NCBI GenBank assembly: GCA_029339195.1
Contig: JAPTJF010000515.1
Coordinates: 1-42,121 of the forward strand
DNA from: Micractinium sp. NFX-FRZ
Lineage: Eukaryota > Chlorophyta > Trebouxiophyceae > Chlorellales > Chlorellaceae
DNA: 42,121 nt
Direction: 5' to 3'
The notes beneath the pieces were generated by a model that had not been told where the DNA came from, searched no databases, and saw nothing but the letters and a program-made list of their open reading frames with translations. Below are positions 12,835 to 23,700 of this stretch, in pieces. The position numbers and the translations under genes were made by a program. Each line of letters begins with the position of its first letter. Within the stretch, counting starts at the first letter, position 1.

Positions 12835-13707
12835 GGGGCCTAGATCAAGAGGCCAGGAGAGTCAGTAGTGGGCTGGCCTGCAGGCAGGGGTGGCGGCGGT
12901 GTGGCGGTGAGCGGCAGCGGCGGCACGGTGGCAGCGGCACGGGTGGCAGCGCTGCACCCCAGTCTGGAAGAAGGTTGCTCCAATCGGCTGTCTCTTCGGT
13001 GCAATCTAAAGGAGGCAAAGCAAGCGGTGATCAGTTCATCAAGGCTGCTCACCGCTTAACGCATGGCTGGATTATCAAGGAGTGAGAATCAATGCACGCA
13101 GTCGAGAATGATGAGGAGCCAGCCAGGACGGAAGAACGAGCGGTGCCCAGGTGGCAGCTTGTCCCATTAGAGCCTAAACGGGTTGCTGCACGCGCTGGTG
13201 CAGTCACATTGCCATCAACGATCATTGAACAGCGCACAAACCTTGCAAACCATAGCGCGCACAAAAGGAGAATTCTGGCCGGACTTTGTTTGAGGTATAC
13301 GAGTGCCTGCACTGCTAGAGGTGATCGGGGAAGAATGTCGAGACGTGCGGCAGGCTTTCTGCGCTCCTCCTGCTCGAAGCTGCCTTGCTCCACTGCTCTC
13401 CCGTCACCTTGCTGCAGTGCGGACTCTACCAGGGGTGTGAGCTGGGCGTCTGCGACGGCTGCTGAGCGGCGGGAAGGTAAATCAGCCAGTTGTAGCTCCC
13501 GCCGCTGCTGCTGCCGCTGTTGCCGCCGCCGCCGTACCGTTGCTTCTGCATCCGATTCCTTCATTGTTTGCACTGCAATGCTCAGCCGGCGCTCCGGCGC
13601 TCAATCCAGACAACCTCGCCTCGAGCGTGAGTCGCCATCTGCCGCATCCCCCTGCTGCCGCAGGTGGCACCCCCGGCACACACCTGACGCCACTCCAGCA
13701 GCCCGGC
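12835..13707. promoter_or_regulatory. Divergent intergenic region between APC1 and an unknown gene
   Basis: This 873-bp stretch separates the ATG of APC1 (minus) from the ATG of the plus-strand gene at 13708, so it should hold both promoters and 5' leaders. No TATA box was recognised. Its middle part (about 13000-13350) is clearly less GC-rich than the flanking genes. It also contains the minus-strand reading frame described separately. Confidence 0.5.
13049..13564 (-). other. Uncharacterised minus-strand open frame, possible alternative 5' exon of APC1
   Basis: An ATG-initiated frame of 171 residues opens with an Arg/Gln-rich stretch ([15 protein letters not shown]) and a helical-looking segment, then becomes less protein-like. 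After about 52 codons there is a fair donor (CAAG|GTGACG). Splicing from it to the TAG just before the APC1 ATG (12841 on the minus strand) would join in phase and read into APC1 codon 1. No family is recognised. It may be a real upstream exon, a separate small gene or a chance frame. Confidence 0.2.
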
Positions 13708-14835
13708 ATGAACGCTCTGCTGGAGCTGCTGCACACCTGCCTGGGCGTCTGCGGCTGCTTCTGCTTAGAGGAAGAGTTCTGGCGGGGGCGCAGCGGCGGG
13801 CGGGAGGGGCAGGAGGGCAGGCAGTGGGGGGCGCGCAGCGGCAGCGGCGCGCTTCTGCGCCCGCGCCCGCAGGCCTTCCGGGAAGTGGAGGAGCGGCTGC
13901 TGGAGTTTGAGGCAGAGGCGGCGGGGGGCAGCCTGACGGGGCGGCCCGGCAGCGGGGGCAGCGGGGACGGTGATGGGGAGGAGCGGGGCGGCAGCAGTGG
14001 GCAGCTATTGCATGAGGCGTCCTCCGGCTCGGAAGGTGGGCTGGGGCGGAACCAGGGGAGGCGGGGAGGCGCACTGGCGTGGTGGCATGGCGCAAGAGTG
14101 TCCAGGCGGGGGACGCATGCAGAGGGCTGCGCTGGCAGTGCCAGCCCCATGACAGATGCACGCTTTAGACTCTAGACTTTAGACTTTAGCACTTGCGGGA
14201 CTGCGGTGCGCCAGTTGCTGAGCCCCTGTGCGGCACTGCAGCTGATGCCCAGATGGGTGCAACACTTCCCAGCCTGCCAACCCACCCACCTGCGCAGGCC
14301 TGCACACAATGTCGTTGTCCCCCTGCGCCTCCCCCTCCCTGCCTCCCCTGCAGACATGTACCGCATGGGCAGCTTCAACACCAAAGTGAGCGTGCTCAGA
14401 AGCCAGTCGCCCTTTTACCGAGCGCAGCAGGCAGCAGGCGGCGGCAGCGGCAGCAGCGGAGCCGTGGCGGCAGCGGCGGCGGGAGCGGACATTGAGCTCA
14501 AGCCGACGCATGCAAACATGCTCCTGGGGTGAGGGCGAATTGCGGGTGGGGTGGGGTTGATGGGGTGCATGTGTCATGCTTGGGACCAGGCAGGCACTGC
14601 ACCGCTACACCTCCTCCAGGTGTGTTGACATCAGCTGGCAGAAGCACCGCTTGACGGCCCACCCCTGGCCCCCCCGCCTGGCACTGCCCCCCGCAGGCAG
14701 CAGCACCTCGAGTCGCGCGGCAAGTTTGTGGCAGCGCACCCCGTCAAGGCGGGGGCGGCCGGCTCCAGCTCAGCCCACACAGGCAGCGCGGTGCGGCGGG
14801 GCGCCAGCCCGCAGCTGGGCGCCCCCGGCGGCTGA
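13708..14835 (+). CDS. Hypothetical protein, 213 residues, Cys-rich N terminus
   Basis: No family is recognised. Exons are 13708-14035, 14354-14528 and 14697-14835; the junctions are phase 1 and phase 2 and each closes a sensible codon. The start is the first ATG in its frame. The protein begins MNALLELLHTCLGVCGCFC, a short hydrophobic segment with four cysteines within 10 residues. That could be a palmitoylation or membrane-anchor signal, or a short metal-binding patch (inference). Next comes a Gly/Ser/Glu-rich linker containing FREVEERLLEFEAEA. The most conserved-looking parts are in exons 2 and 3: YRMGSFNTKVSVLRSQSPFY, LKPTHANMLLG and HLESRGKFVAAHPVK. The tail is Ser/Ala/Gly-rich. It diverges from APC1 and converges on the acyltransferase gene; its predicted 3' UTR may overlap that gene's. 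Confidence 0.6.
14164..14187 (+). repeat. Short heptamer tandem repeat of CTTTAGA type
   Basis: Four 7-bp units (CTTTAGA, CTCTAGA, CTTTAGA, CTTTAGC) lie in intron 1 of the hypothetical gene. The unit has the length and TTTAG core of the plant/algal telomere repeat TTTAGGG but not its GGG, so a telomeric origin is only a guess. Confidence 0.6.
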
Positions 14836-15203
14836 GGGGCTGGCTGGCGTGCACGATATGTGGCACACCGTGGCATGCAGGCAGTAATGTGGGCCCTCTC
14901 ATCGGCCTGCTTGCCTAATCCGTCATGTGCCACACCGTGCTATGCCTCTCAGCCTGCAGGCCCCTTTTGTACCCCGCCCTTTGACATACCGTAGCCCCCG
15001 CAGTGCCGCTGCCATGTACCCCGCTAGTGCTCTCTCTGCTGGTGGCACACAGTTTTGCCTCCCCCTCCCCCGAGAGATAATTCCTTCCCCCACCGTCGCC
15101 GTCTGTACTCTGTTCCCTGCCCTCTGGCACCCTCTCCTTGACTCATACCTCCACCCTCCCCTCCCCTTCCTCTCTTTGCTCAAACTGCCGAAACTCTTAT
15201 GGA

Positions 15204-15208
15204 TTACA
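15204..15208 (-). terminator. Candidate polyadenylation signal TGTAA for the acyltransferase
   Basis: TGTAA on the minus strand lies about 200 nt after the acyltransferase stop. TGTAA is the common green-algal signal. The pentamer is short, so chance occurrence is possible. Confidence 0.4.
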
Positions 15209-15286
15209 TCCCGTGCTCAAACACTCCACGGCTCGCCCCCTCAACGGCCAGCGCAACTGCCAACAGCTCCAAGCCACTGTGACAGA

Positions 15287-15291
15287 TGTAA
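15287..15291 (+). terminator. Candidate polyadenylation signal TGTAA for the hypothetical gene
   Basis: TGTAA lies about 450 nt after the stop at 14835. A second copy is at 15398-15402, just before the acyltransferase stop codon on the other strand. Confidence 0.35.
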
Positions 15292-15408
15292 CAGTGAGTC
15301 ACACACGAATAGAGGTGTCAATGACAGGCAAGAATGCACACTCGGAAGCAGGCACGAAATGTATGAAGGGAACAATGATAACAGTCACAGGCAATACTGT
15401 AATGTTGG

Positions 15409-18400
15409 TCAGATGCAGATGAAGGACTCGATCCGATCGGCCAGCTGCTGCGCCACACGCCCCGGCTGCGCCAGCGCCCAGTGGCTGCTGCTGGCCTGCC
15501 CCTGCTGGCCGCCGGCGCCTGCAGCCACAGCCGCGGCGGCGACGGCGGCGGCCAGCGCTGCAGGCGTCGGGGCTGCGGCAGGCGCAGCGCCGCCGCCGCA
15601 GCTGCTTGCCTGCTGCGCCTCGTGCCCTGCTGCCGGCGCTGCCGGCACCTCTGGCGGGCTGTCTGTGCTACCGTCGAGCCTGCACAGGTGTGCCGCCACG
15701 CTGTCAACCGCCGGGTCCAGCTCAGAGTCGCTGCTGCTCCGGCCGCCGGCGACAGCGGCAGCCTGGCGCTGCTGCTGCCGCCGCCGCCGCTGCCGCTCCA
15801 TCGACCGCCGGCCAAGCCCCGGCTGCTGCCCGCTGCTGCCGCAGCCGCCAGCTTCCGCTGCCCCTGCAGCCGCAGCAGCAGCATCTTGCAAGGACTGTGC
15901 CGAGGCGGCGGGCGTGGGGGCGGGGGTGGGCGGCTCTGCACGGTACTCCTCGTCCGCTGCGCCCCCGCTGTCCTCGTCGTCTGCGCCCCCGCTGCTGCCG
16001 GCGCTGCGCCCGGAAGGGGCCATGCCAAGAGAGCTGCCCCCCTCCTCCTGCTCAAAAGGGCCTGGGCCTGAGCCGCCAGCCCCAGCTGCTGCTGCTGCTG
16101 CTGCCGCGGGCTGCCCAGGCGCCGAGCCATGGCTGGCGGGCTGCAGCAGCCCCAGGAGCGAGAAGCTGCGCAGTGCTCCCTGCACGAGTGCGGTGGAGGG
16201 GACCACCAGCCCAGCCGCCCGGCTGCACCCGCCGTCGCTGCTGCCGCCTGCCAGCGCCAGCAGCCGCTGCTGCGCCGCCGAGCACAGCTCCTTCTGTGTA
16301 AGGCCGCCCGGCCCTGCCGCCGCCAGCGCCACCAGCATGCCCCGCAGCGCCTCACAGTAGCTGGACAGCAGGGGCGCCAGCAGGGCAGCGGACAGCAACG
16401 CCGCCCGCCGGCTGCTGCTGGTGCTACCGCCGCTGCCGCTGTTGTTGCTGTCGCTGCTGGCGGCGGCCAGCCTGAGGGCCCCACCCGCCTGCTGCTCCAG
16501 TCCGCCGCAGGCCAGCAGGCGCTGCAGGGGCGCCTCAAAATCGTGCGGGTTGCGCAGGGCAGCGGGGTCCAGGGCTGCAGGACGGGTGGGAGGTCGGCAT
16601 GGGGGAGGCAAAAGGGGGCGGTGCTTGCGGTCACACCAGGCTGTAATCCCCGGCATGAATGAAGCGCAGCTCAGGAAGCAAGCAGATCCCTTCACCCCCA
16701 ACATCGATCCTGCGTATAGCCAACCCCCCTCCCCTCTCCGCCTCCTTGCCCCCAGTGCACTTCAACCCAACTTTCCTCCCCACCCCCCGCCTCACCCGTG
16801 TCGATCTCCGGGGCCAGCAGGCAGCGCAGCCAGGCGGCGCCATCCAGCACCTCTGCCCTGCTTGCCCCCACGCTGGCGCAGCCGTTGATGCCGCCGGGGC
16901 CCCGCCCCCCGCCCGCCGCCAGCACAGCAGCCACCACCAGCCCCTCGGCCGCCAGCCAAGGCAGCAGCTGGTTCAGCCGGCTGTGCTGCAGCAGAGACGC
17001 CTTGACGCCGGCCTGCAGGTGCAGCAGTGCTGGCTGCCCGCCGCTGCCTGGAGTGGCGGTACAGCACGCTGGCAGCATGCCTGCCACATGCAGCAGCAGC
17101 TGCTGCTTCTGCCGCTGCTCTCCAGCCTGCTGCTCCCCTTGCGCCTCACCACTGCCACCTGAGCCGCCAGCGCTGCTGCTGCTGCTGCTGCCGTCGGCAG
17201 GGGCGCTGCGTGGCAGGCACACCACCGCTGCCCCCCGCTGCTCCAGCTCAGCAGCCAGCCACTCCATTGCGGCCGCAGCAGTCGGCGCAGGCGTGCCGCT
17301 GCTCGCTGCACTACTGTCCCTGCCGCTGCCGCTGCTGCGGGCAAGCCCCAGCCCATTCCTGTTACTGCCATTGCAGGCGGTTGTGCTGCTGTTGCCCTTG
17401 TCGTCGCTGGCGGGGGGCGGCAGAGCGCAGTGCTGCTCCGCAAACAGGGCGCCCACCAGCAGCGCTGCAGTGGGCAGCACGCTGGCTGTGCGTATGCCAG
17501 CTGTCACCCGCTCACCCAGCTGCGCCACCGCCTGCCGTGCCGCCGCACCCCCAGCCTGCAGCACCTCCCGCTGCTCCTCCAGCCACTGCTGTAGGCAGAT
17601 GGGCTGCCCAAACGCGACGGTGGCGCGCCCGCAGTAGCCGCCGGCCCCCATGCCCAGGGCAAGCCGCTGCCAGCGGGAGCGCAGCGCCTTGGCGGCGATG
17701 GCCCAGCAGGTGCTGCAAACAAGGGGGTGGGAAGGTGAAGAGGGGAAGAAGGGGGAATGGAGGGGAGAGGGTCGGTAAGGGAGGGGGTGCGGTGGCGGTG
17801 GGGGGAGGGCGGGTTTGATGAAGCTGGGCAGGGGGCGGCTGCCAAGCTGGGCCAGGGCAGGGCGGGCACGGGGGCGGGGCTTTGCTGGCTGTGCAGCCAG
17901 CCGTGCAGCCAGCCAACCGAGCAAGGCAGCCAACAACGGAAGTCCAGCAACTTAACCCAGCAAGCCAGGCCAGGCAGCCCAAGCCAGGCAGGCAGCCAGG
18001 CCAGGCAACCGCTCACCCCGCCAGCCCCCCCAGGCTCTCCCTCCTCTTGGCGGCCCCCGCCAGCTGCTCCGCCAGGCTGTCCTCCTCCAGCACGGCGTCG
18101 TAATTCATGGCGGTGGGGACCAAATAGATGGGCTGCAAGTGGGGGGAGCGTGTGCGTGTGTGTTGTAAGGTGAGTTGGGGCAGGTTGTGCTCGGCATTGG
18201 GTCCGGGTACGCTGCGCCCACAGAAAGGTGCCCTGCGCGCTTGCGTTGGTAGTCCCGCCTTCCGAGGCCTGTCAACCCCCAGCCCCTCTCACCACCGCCA
18301 TGCGCCACCCTGCCTCCAGAGCACCGACGCTCCCTGGTCCAGCCGCCCTGGCACACACCAAGCCTCACGCCAGAACACAGTACAAACAAACACAGCGCAC

Positions 18401-20525
18401 ACCGAGGCAGTGCACAGCAGTACAGTACCGGTCTCACCCGCGCCACATCCCCCGCCGCCAGGGCGTCCACCACCATTTTCAGCATGCCCAGCTTGGGAGG
18501 GTTCACCCGCCCATCACGGCTGCAGCGGTGGGCAAAGAGGAAGGGGGAAAGGGGAAAATTGTCAGTCGACGACCAGAGGCCCGGGGTGGTGGCGATGCAG
18601 CACAGTGCTAGGAGGTATGCAGGGGGGAGGGAGCGCAACACCGGGCAGCGGCCTTGCTGTCCGCCCTGCCTCTGCTGTCTGCTCGGCCTCTGCCACCCCA
18701 AGCCTGCCGCCCTGCCACCCCCACCCCTCACCTCCTGCCCCCCTCAATGAAAAACTCCAGGCTGTGCCCCGACACCAGCAGCGCGTGCACGTAGGCTGCA
18801 GGGGCAGGAGGCGGGCAAAGAAGGCAGGGAGGGGCAGGCAGGCATGGGGTGCGCAAGGGCTGGGGCGGCAACGGGCAGGTGGCAGCCCCTCTGCCAGCGC
18901 AGCATGAGCGGCTCTCTTGCCGAGGACTGGCAACAGCATAGCAGCCAGCCACTTTGCGGAGGCCTGGCAATGCCCCACCCACCCCACGCCTGCCAGCTGG
19001 CACAGACTTGCAGAGGTTCAGAGCCCCAACAGCTTCACTTGGGTAGAGGTGCTCAGAGCCCCCCACCCACCCACCCACACACACACACGCAAGTCAAAGC
19101 CCAAACCAACCGGCCAGCCCAAGAGCCTCCACCCATCCAGCCCGCCCGCCCACCCACCTGCCAGCACCGCCTTGTAGAGGTGCGCGTCGGGGGTGCCGCG
19201 GGAGGTGCGGCGGATGAAGAAGGCGCCGCAGGTGCGCAGTACCCTGCAGGGGTGGTGGGGTGGCGTCATGATGGGTGACGTACCGCAGCACAGCACAGCA
19301 AACTGCTGGCCCATGCGCCGCCTGAATCCCCCGGCATTGACCGGGTGCAGGCACAGCACGGCATCCGCCAACCCCTGGTCCAGCTCCCAGCCTGGGACCC
19401 GCCCCTCCCCGCCCCCACCTTCCGACCAGCGGCAGCGACAGGTTGGCGCCCGCCGCGATGTGTGGGCAGGGCAGGCCCGAGGCAAAGAGGACGTATGAGA
19501 GCATGAGGTAGTCCAGGTGGCTCTTGTGGGCGGGGATGTAGACCATGCAGGCACGGGGAGGCTCCACCTGCTGCTGCCCCTCCTGCTGCTGCCCCTCCTG
19601 CTCCTGCTTCTGCTGCCCCTCCTGCTCCTGCTGCGGTGTGCCTGCCATCCCGCCTCCGCTGCCGGCACCCAGGTACAGCGTGCGCAGGCGGCTCAGGCCT
19701 GCTGCATCGATGTACAGCTCCGAGTTGAAGAGCCACCTGCAGGGAGTGCGGGAAGGGGGTAGGAGGAAAGTGTAGGGCGGGAGCAAGGGGGCAGGCAGGC
19801 AAGGTGATGGGCAGGGATGGCAGGTCGCAATGCTGAGACGGGCCATCTGCTAAGCGCTCCGCTCCAGTGTACTGCACACCCCCGGCTGCCACCCACGCCT
19901 CGTCTTGCGCCCTCCTGCGCCTCCCTCACCTGAACAGGCGCGACAGTAGCCAGCCCACCACGCGCAGGCCAGTCGGGGTTTGGTCGGCGGCAATTTCGAG
20001 GAACAGAGCGCTCGCCTGCTGCGCCTGCTGCGCCTGCTGCTCCCGCTGCGCTGCGTCGACGCCGCCACCACCGGCGTCCCGGGGCGGCAGCAGCTGCAGC
20101 GTGACGGGCAGCAGGTCGTGCTGGCGGTACCGCACACCCCGGTAGTACGGATAGGGTGTGGCATAAACAAAGAAAGAGCTGCGCCCGCCCATCGCCCACA
20201 GCGCACGGCCGAAGAGGCCTGCGCCACGCGCGACCGCCCCCGCTGCTGCCAGGTCTGCCGCGCTGGGCATGTGCTGCCGGCTGCTGCTGCTGACGCTGGT
20301 GCCGCCATCACGTGCTCTCAGGGGCACAAGCAGCGCCGCAGCGGCCCAGCTGGGCGCACGCTGCCACGCCGGGCTCTGCTGCAGTGGCGCCGACGGCAGC
20401 AGCTGCAGCGGCGGCGGCGCGCCAGCTTGCGCGCTGGCTTGCGCAGCCCATTCTCGGCTGAGTTCGATCCACGTTGCCACCTGTGAGTTGCTGTGCGCTG
20501 TGGGCAGCACCTGCGCCCGTGCCAT
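15409..20525 (-). CDS. Glycerol-3-phosphate acyltransferase, PlsB/GPAM/DHAPAT type
   Basis: Acylates glycerol-3-phosphate (or dihydroxyacetone phosphate) at sn-1, the first step of glycerolipid synthesis. Exons: 20525-19930, 19736-19419, 19243-19158, 18795-18732, 18519-18438, 18132-18017, 17712-16796, 16574-15409; all junctions keep phase, giving 1,114 residues. The acyltransferase motifs are in order: HKSHLDY (269-275, catalytic His and Asp), GAFFIRR (311-317), FFIEGGRSR (348-356) and LVPTAMNYD (386-394). PHIAAGANL and GAFFIRRT are closer to bacterial PlsB than to plant plastid GPATs or the ER GPAT9 type. A Gln/Glu-rich insert at about 235-258 precedes motif I. The roughly 690-residue C-terminal part has PlsB/GPAM-like helices interrupted by long Ser/Ala/Gly tracts. 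The start is the first ATG; no clear targeting peptide was recognised, so the compartment is open. Neighbour: divergent F-box/FIST gene 213 bp away. Confidence 0.9.
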
Positions 20526-20738
20526 CCAGTCCCCCCTGCGCCAGCGCAAACCCCAGCGTTCTGAATCTGCGATGCTAGCTACACACCCTGTGAGCTGCCA
20601 GAGAGTCGCAGAAGGCCAATGAGCACGCAGTGAGTGAGACCCTTCCAGGGCGCTCTGCCACGCTGGCCGCCCACTGTATTTTGTTTGGGCGCTGCTAAGC
20701 AGCAATTGGACTGTGCCATGTTGTGAAGCTGCCTATGT
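20526..20738. promoter_or_regulatory. Short divergent promoter region, acyltransferase / F-box-FIST
   Basis: Only 213 bp separate the two start codons, so the promoters and both 5' leaders must share it. No TATA box was recognised. It is less GC-rich than the flanking coding sequence. Confidence 0.6.
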
Positions 20739-23700
20739 ATGGCTCGATCAGCTGCCCTGGGCCCCGAAATCCCACAACCTGGACCCTCTGCGTCTCTTGC
20801 CTCTTCTTCCGCCGCAGTGTCTGCATCGATGGAGTCCCCAGGTAGCTCCTGTGCCGCGCTGCGCCACTGTGTCGAGCCGGCAAACGCCTCTCTGTGTTCC
20901 AGCGCGAGAACCCTGCCGGCGCCGCAGGCGGTGGGGCGCCAGCGACGTCCCGAATTTATGGCAGCGTGCGCTTGCCTGCTGTGTGCATCACTCATCTTGC
21001 ACTGCCACGATGGGCCTCAATCCACGCTGTACCGTTTTGTTCTCAGGCCTGCTGGCGCTGACGGATGAGCTGCTGCACAAGATCCTGCTGTCGGCGGGCG
21101 CCCCCTCCGTGGCGCGCGCTGCCACACTGTGCCACCGCCTGCGCTCTGCTCAGCAACAGCTGGCAGCACTGCCCGCCTTTGCCTCCGCCGCCTGCATCGG
21201 CGACGAGTGAGTAATGGCAGGCATGGGTGGTCAATGCTTTGCCGTAATTGGATCTCTGTGCTGAGCAGCGGCCCCAGCCTCATGCCCGCCCCGGATGTGC
21301 TCCCAGCCACACCCGTGCGTCAGGCCAGGCAGCTTCAAACAGGGTTGCTGCTGCCCCTTGCACCCTGTTTGCTGTGCAGCGACCTGCAGGAGAGCGTGAG
21401 CACTGCGGTGCTGGAGGCTCGTGAGCGCATGGCAGCAGCCGTGGATGTCTGCCTGCTCTTTGTGGGAGGCATGCCTGCCAGGTGAGGAAGCAGCTACGGA
21501 AGACTGGGCGGGGCGGTCTGTCTGGCATGGCATTGGTCGGCTTCTGGGAGGTCAGGAGGAACATCACCGTGCGTGCACGGGAAAACCTGCAGGTTCCTGG
21601 CCTGAAAACCTGCTTTCCATGGCCCGCCGCCGACCATACGGCATGTACAGGGGGCGTGGCCCAAACCGGTGTGAGGAGCTGGTGCCAGTCTGCCAGGCGC
21701 TGCTGCCGCCAGGTGAGACCCTTCCACACAGGGCGGCCCCAACGCCGTGCGTGCTTGCTGGGCATGTTAGTCGCCCCCTGCCTTCCGTCGCCCCCTGCCC
21801 TGCCCTGTCCTGCATTGGCGCTTGCCTTCCCGTCTCCTTTGCCAGCCTGCTCGGCATCGCAGCACAGCACAGCACAGCACAGCACAGCACAGCACAGCAC
21901 AGCACAGCACGCCATGGGCACAGCGCAGCACCTCTTCTGGACTTCACCTCCCTCCGCCGACATTGTTGTGCCTCAGGCCCCCATGCCTGCCCACCCCATG
22001 CCCCATGCCCCACGCCTGCCCCCACGCCCAGGCACGCTGGTGGTCGGCTGCTGCGGGCGAGGCCTGTTTGGGCAGGAGGGGCCCGGGGGCACTGTGCCGG
22101 CAGAGCTGGACCCGTCACAGGCACGGGCCAGGGGCGCCTCAGGTGATTAGCTGTGCACGGCCTGCAAGTGGGCAGGTGTGACTGGGAGGCAGGGAGGGCG
22201 GGCAGGGCAGGCTGCACGAGGGAGGGCTGCAGGCAGCAGGCAGGATGCCTGTGTACACGTGCTTCACCTCCTGTTCCCCTCCTCCCTCCCTCCCACGCCC
22301 CCGCCTGCCTGCTTGCCTGGGGTGCAGTGCTCCTGGGGCGGCTGCCAGGCTGCACGCTGCGCGCCTTCTCCGCCCGGGACCCGCCTGATGGTATGCTGAC
22401 CTGGCACCCGGCCTTCCCTTGCCCGCTGCCGGATGCTGCTGCCTGTTGCTCCTGCCATTGGATGCCAACAGAAGCGTTGCCTGGCAGTTGCGTGGGATAT
22501 TGGAAAGCGGCATCGTAGTTGCTGCTGAGCCACTTGCGTGTCACCCCTGCCCCTGACACAACTGCATCACCAGCAGGCAGCTGGGCATCCGAGGACGCGT
22601 GCCGCACGTGGCTGGGCCTCGGCCCGCCTCCGGCAGTTGCCGGGGCGCCAGCGCCACCGGACCTCCGCCCCCTCAGCTGCCTGCTGTTTGCCCACGCCTC
22701 CGCGGGTGGCGAGCTGCACGAGTGTGTGGAGGGCCTGCAGGCGGCCTTCCCCGGGCTGCTGCTCACAGGCAAGCCGTGGGGGCGCCTGGCGCTGGGCGAG
22801 GAATTGCAGGGCAGCAGAGCACAACACAGCACAGCACAGCACAGCGCAGTGCAGCACAGCCTAGCACATGCATTGCCACCTCTCGCTGCCCTGCCAGGCC
22901 CCTCATTGTGCTCCGCCTCATGGCACCCTCGACCTCTGCCTCTTACGCCTGGCACCTCCAACTCTGCTGCCTGCATCCCGCCTGGCGCGCCGCAGGCGGC
23001 ATCTCTTCTGGCATGGGCGACCTCTTCTGCTCCCACCCCCTGCTGCCGCCCCAGCCAGCTGGCGCCGGCGCCGACGCTGCAGGCGAGGGCGGCGCCGCGG
23101 CCAGCGGGAGCGGCGAGGGGCCGACGACACGGCAGGGTGCGGCGGCGCAGCAGGCGAAGCGGAGCCCGCAGCAGCTGCGTCCACGCTACGTGGGCCTGCT
23201 GGTGTGCCAGCAGCAAGAAAGAGGCGCCGCTGCCAGTGCTATCAGTGCTGGCGGCAGCGATGCCGTCGGCGCCGGCAGTGGCACCAAGTTTTGGGGCGCG
23301 GGCCTGTCTGCTCAGGGCATGCAGGGGGCGGAGCCTCTGCTGGCCCGCCTCAACGTGCTGCGCGGCTTTGGCATACTGCAGCACCCCAACAACAACCACG
23401 GCCAGCCAGACGGTGCGCCTTGCCTGTGTGCCACTCAACCCTCCCCCTCCACCCTTGCCTGCCCACTCACCAGCCTGCCTGGGCGGCACATGCCTCTCTG
23501 CCCTGGCCCTCTTGCCTGCCTCCGCCGCCTGTTTGTCCATTTCACACATGCAGAGGTGGGGCTGCTGGGGCTGCATGGGTCCGCACTGTACCCCAGGAGC
23601 AGGCCCTACCAAGATCTGCCGCTACTTACCTTCATCCACTGCTGCGACGCTACCCCTGCAGGTGCTGGGTTGCTGGTCTGCATGGGCCGGCCTTCTTAGC

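Larger units (their letters stand above)
14836..15408. other. Convergent intergenic region with 3' UTRs
   Basis: This 573-bp stretch lies between the stops of the hypothetical gene and the acyltransferase. It holds one candidate polyadenylation signal for each strand, placed so that the two transcripts would overlap by roughly 80 bp or more. No gene was seen in it. Confidence 0.5.

Noticed and set aside
14164..14187. Interstitial telomere sequence
   Set aside because: Units are CTTTAGA rather than TTTAGGG, only four copies, and lie inside an intron. Kept only as a short tandem repeat.
14927..16360. 477-codon open frame on the plus strand
   Set aside because: It is the antisense of the acyltransferase's last exon, dominated by Ala/Ser/Pro/Cys runs, while the minus strand carries spliced PlsB-like sequence.
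21564..23612. 682-codon open frame on the minus strand
   Set aside because: It is antisense to the F-box/FIST exons and introns, crosses repeat arrays, and has no family features. Long antisense frames are common at this GC content.
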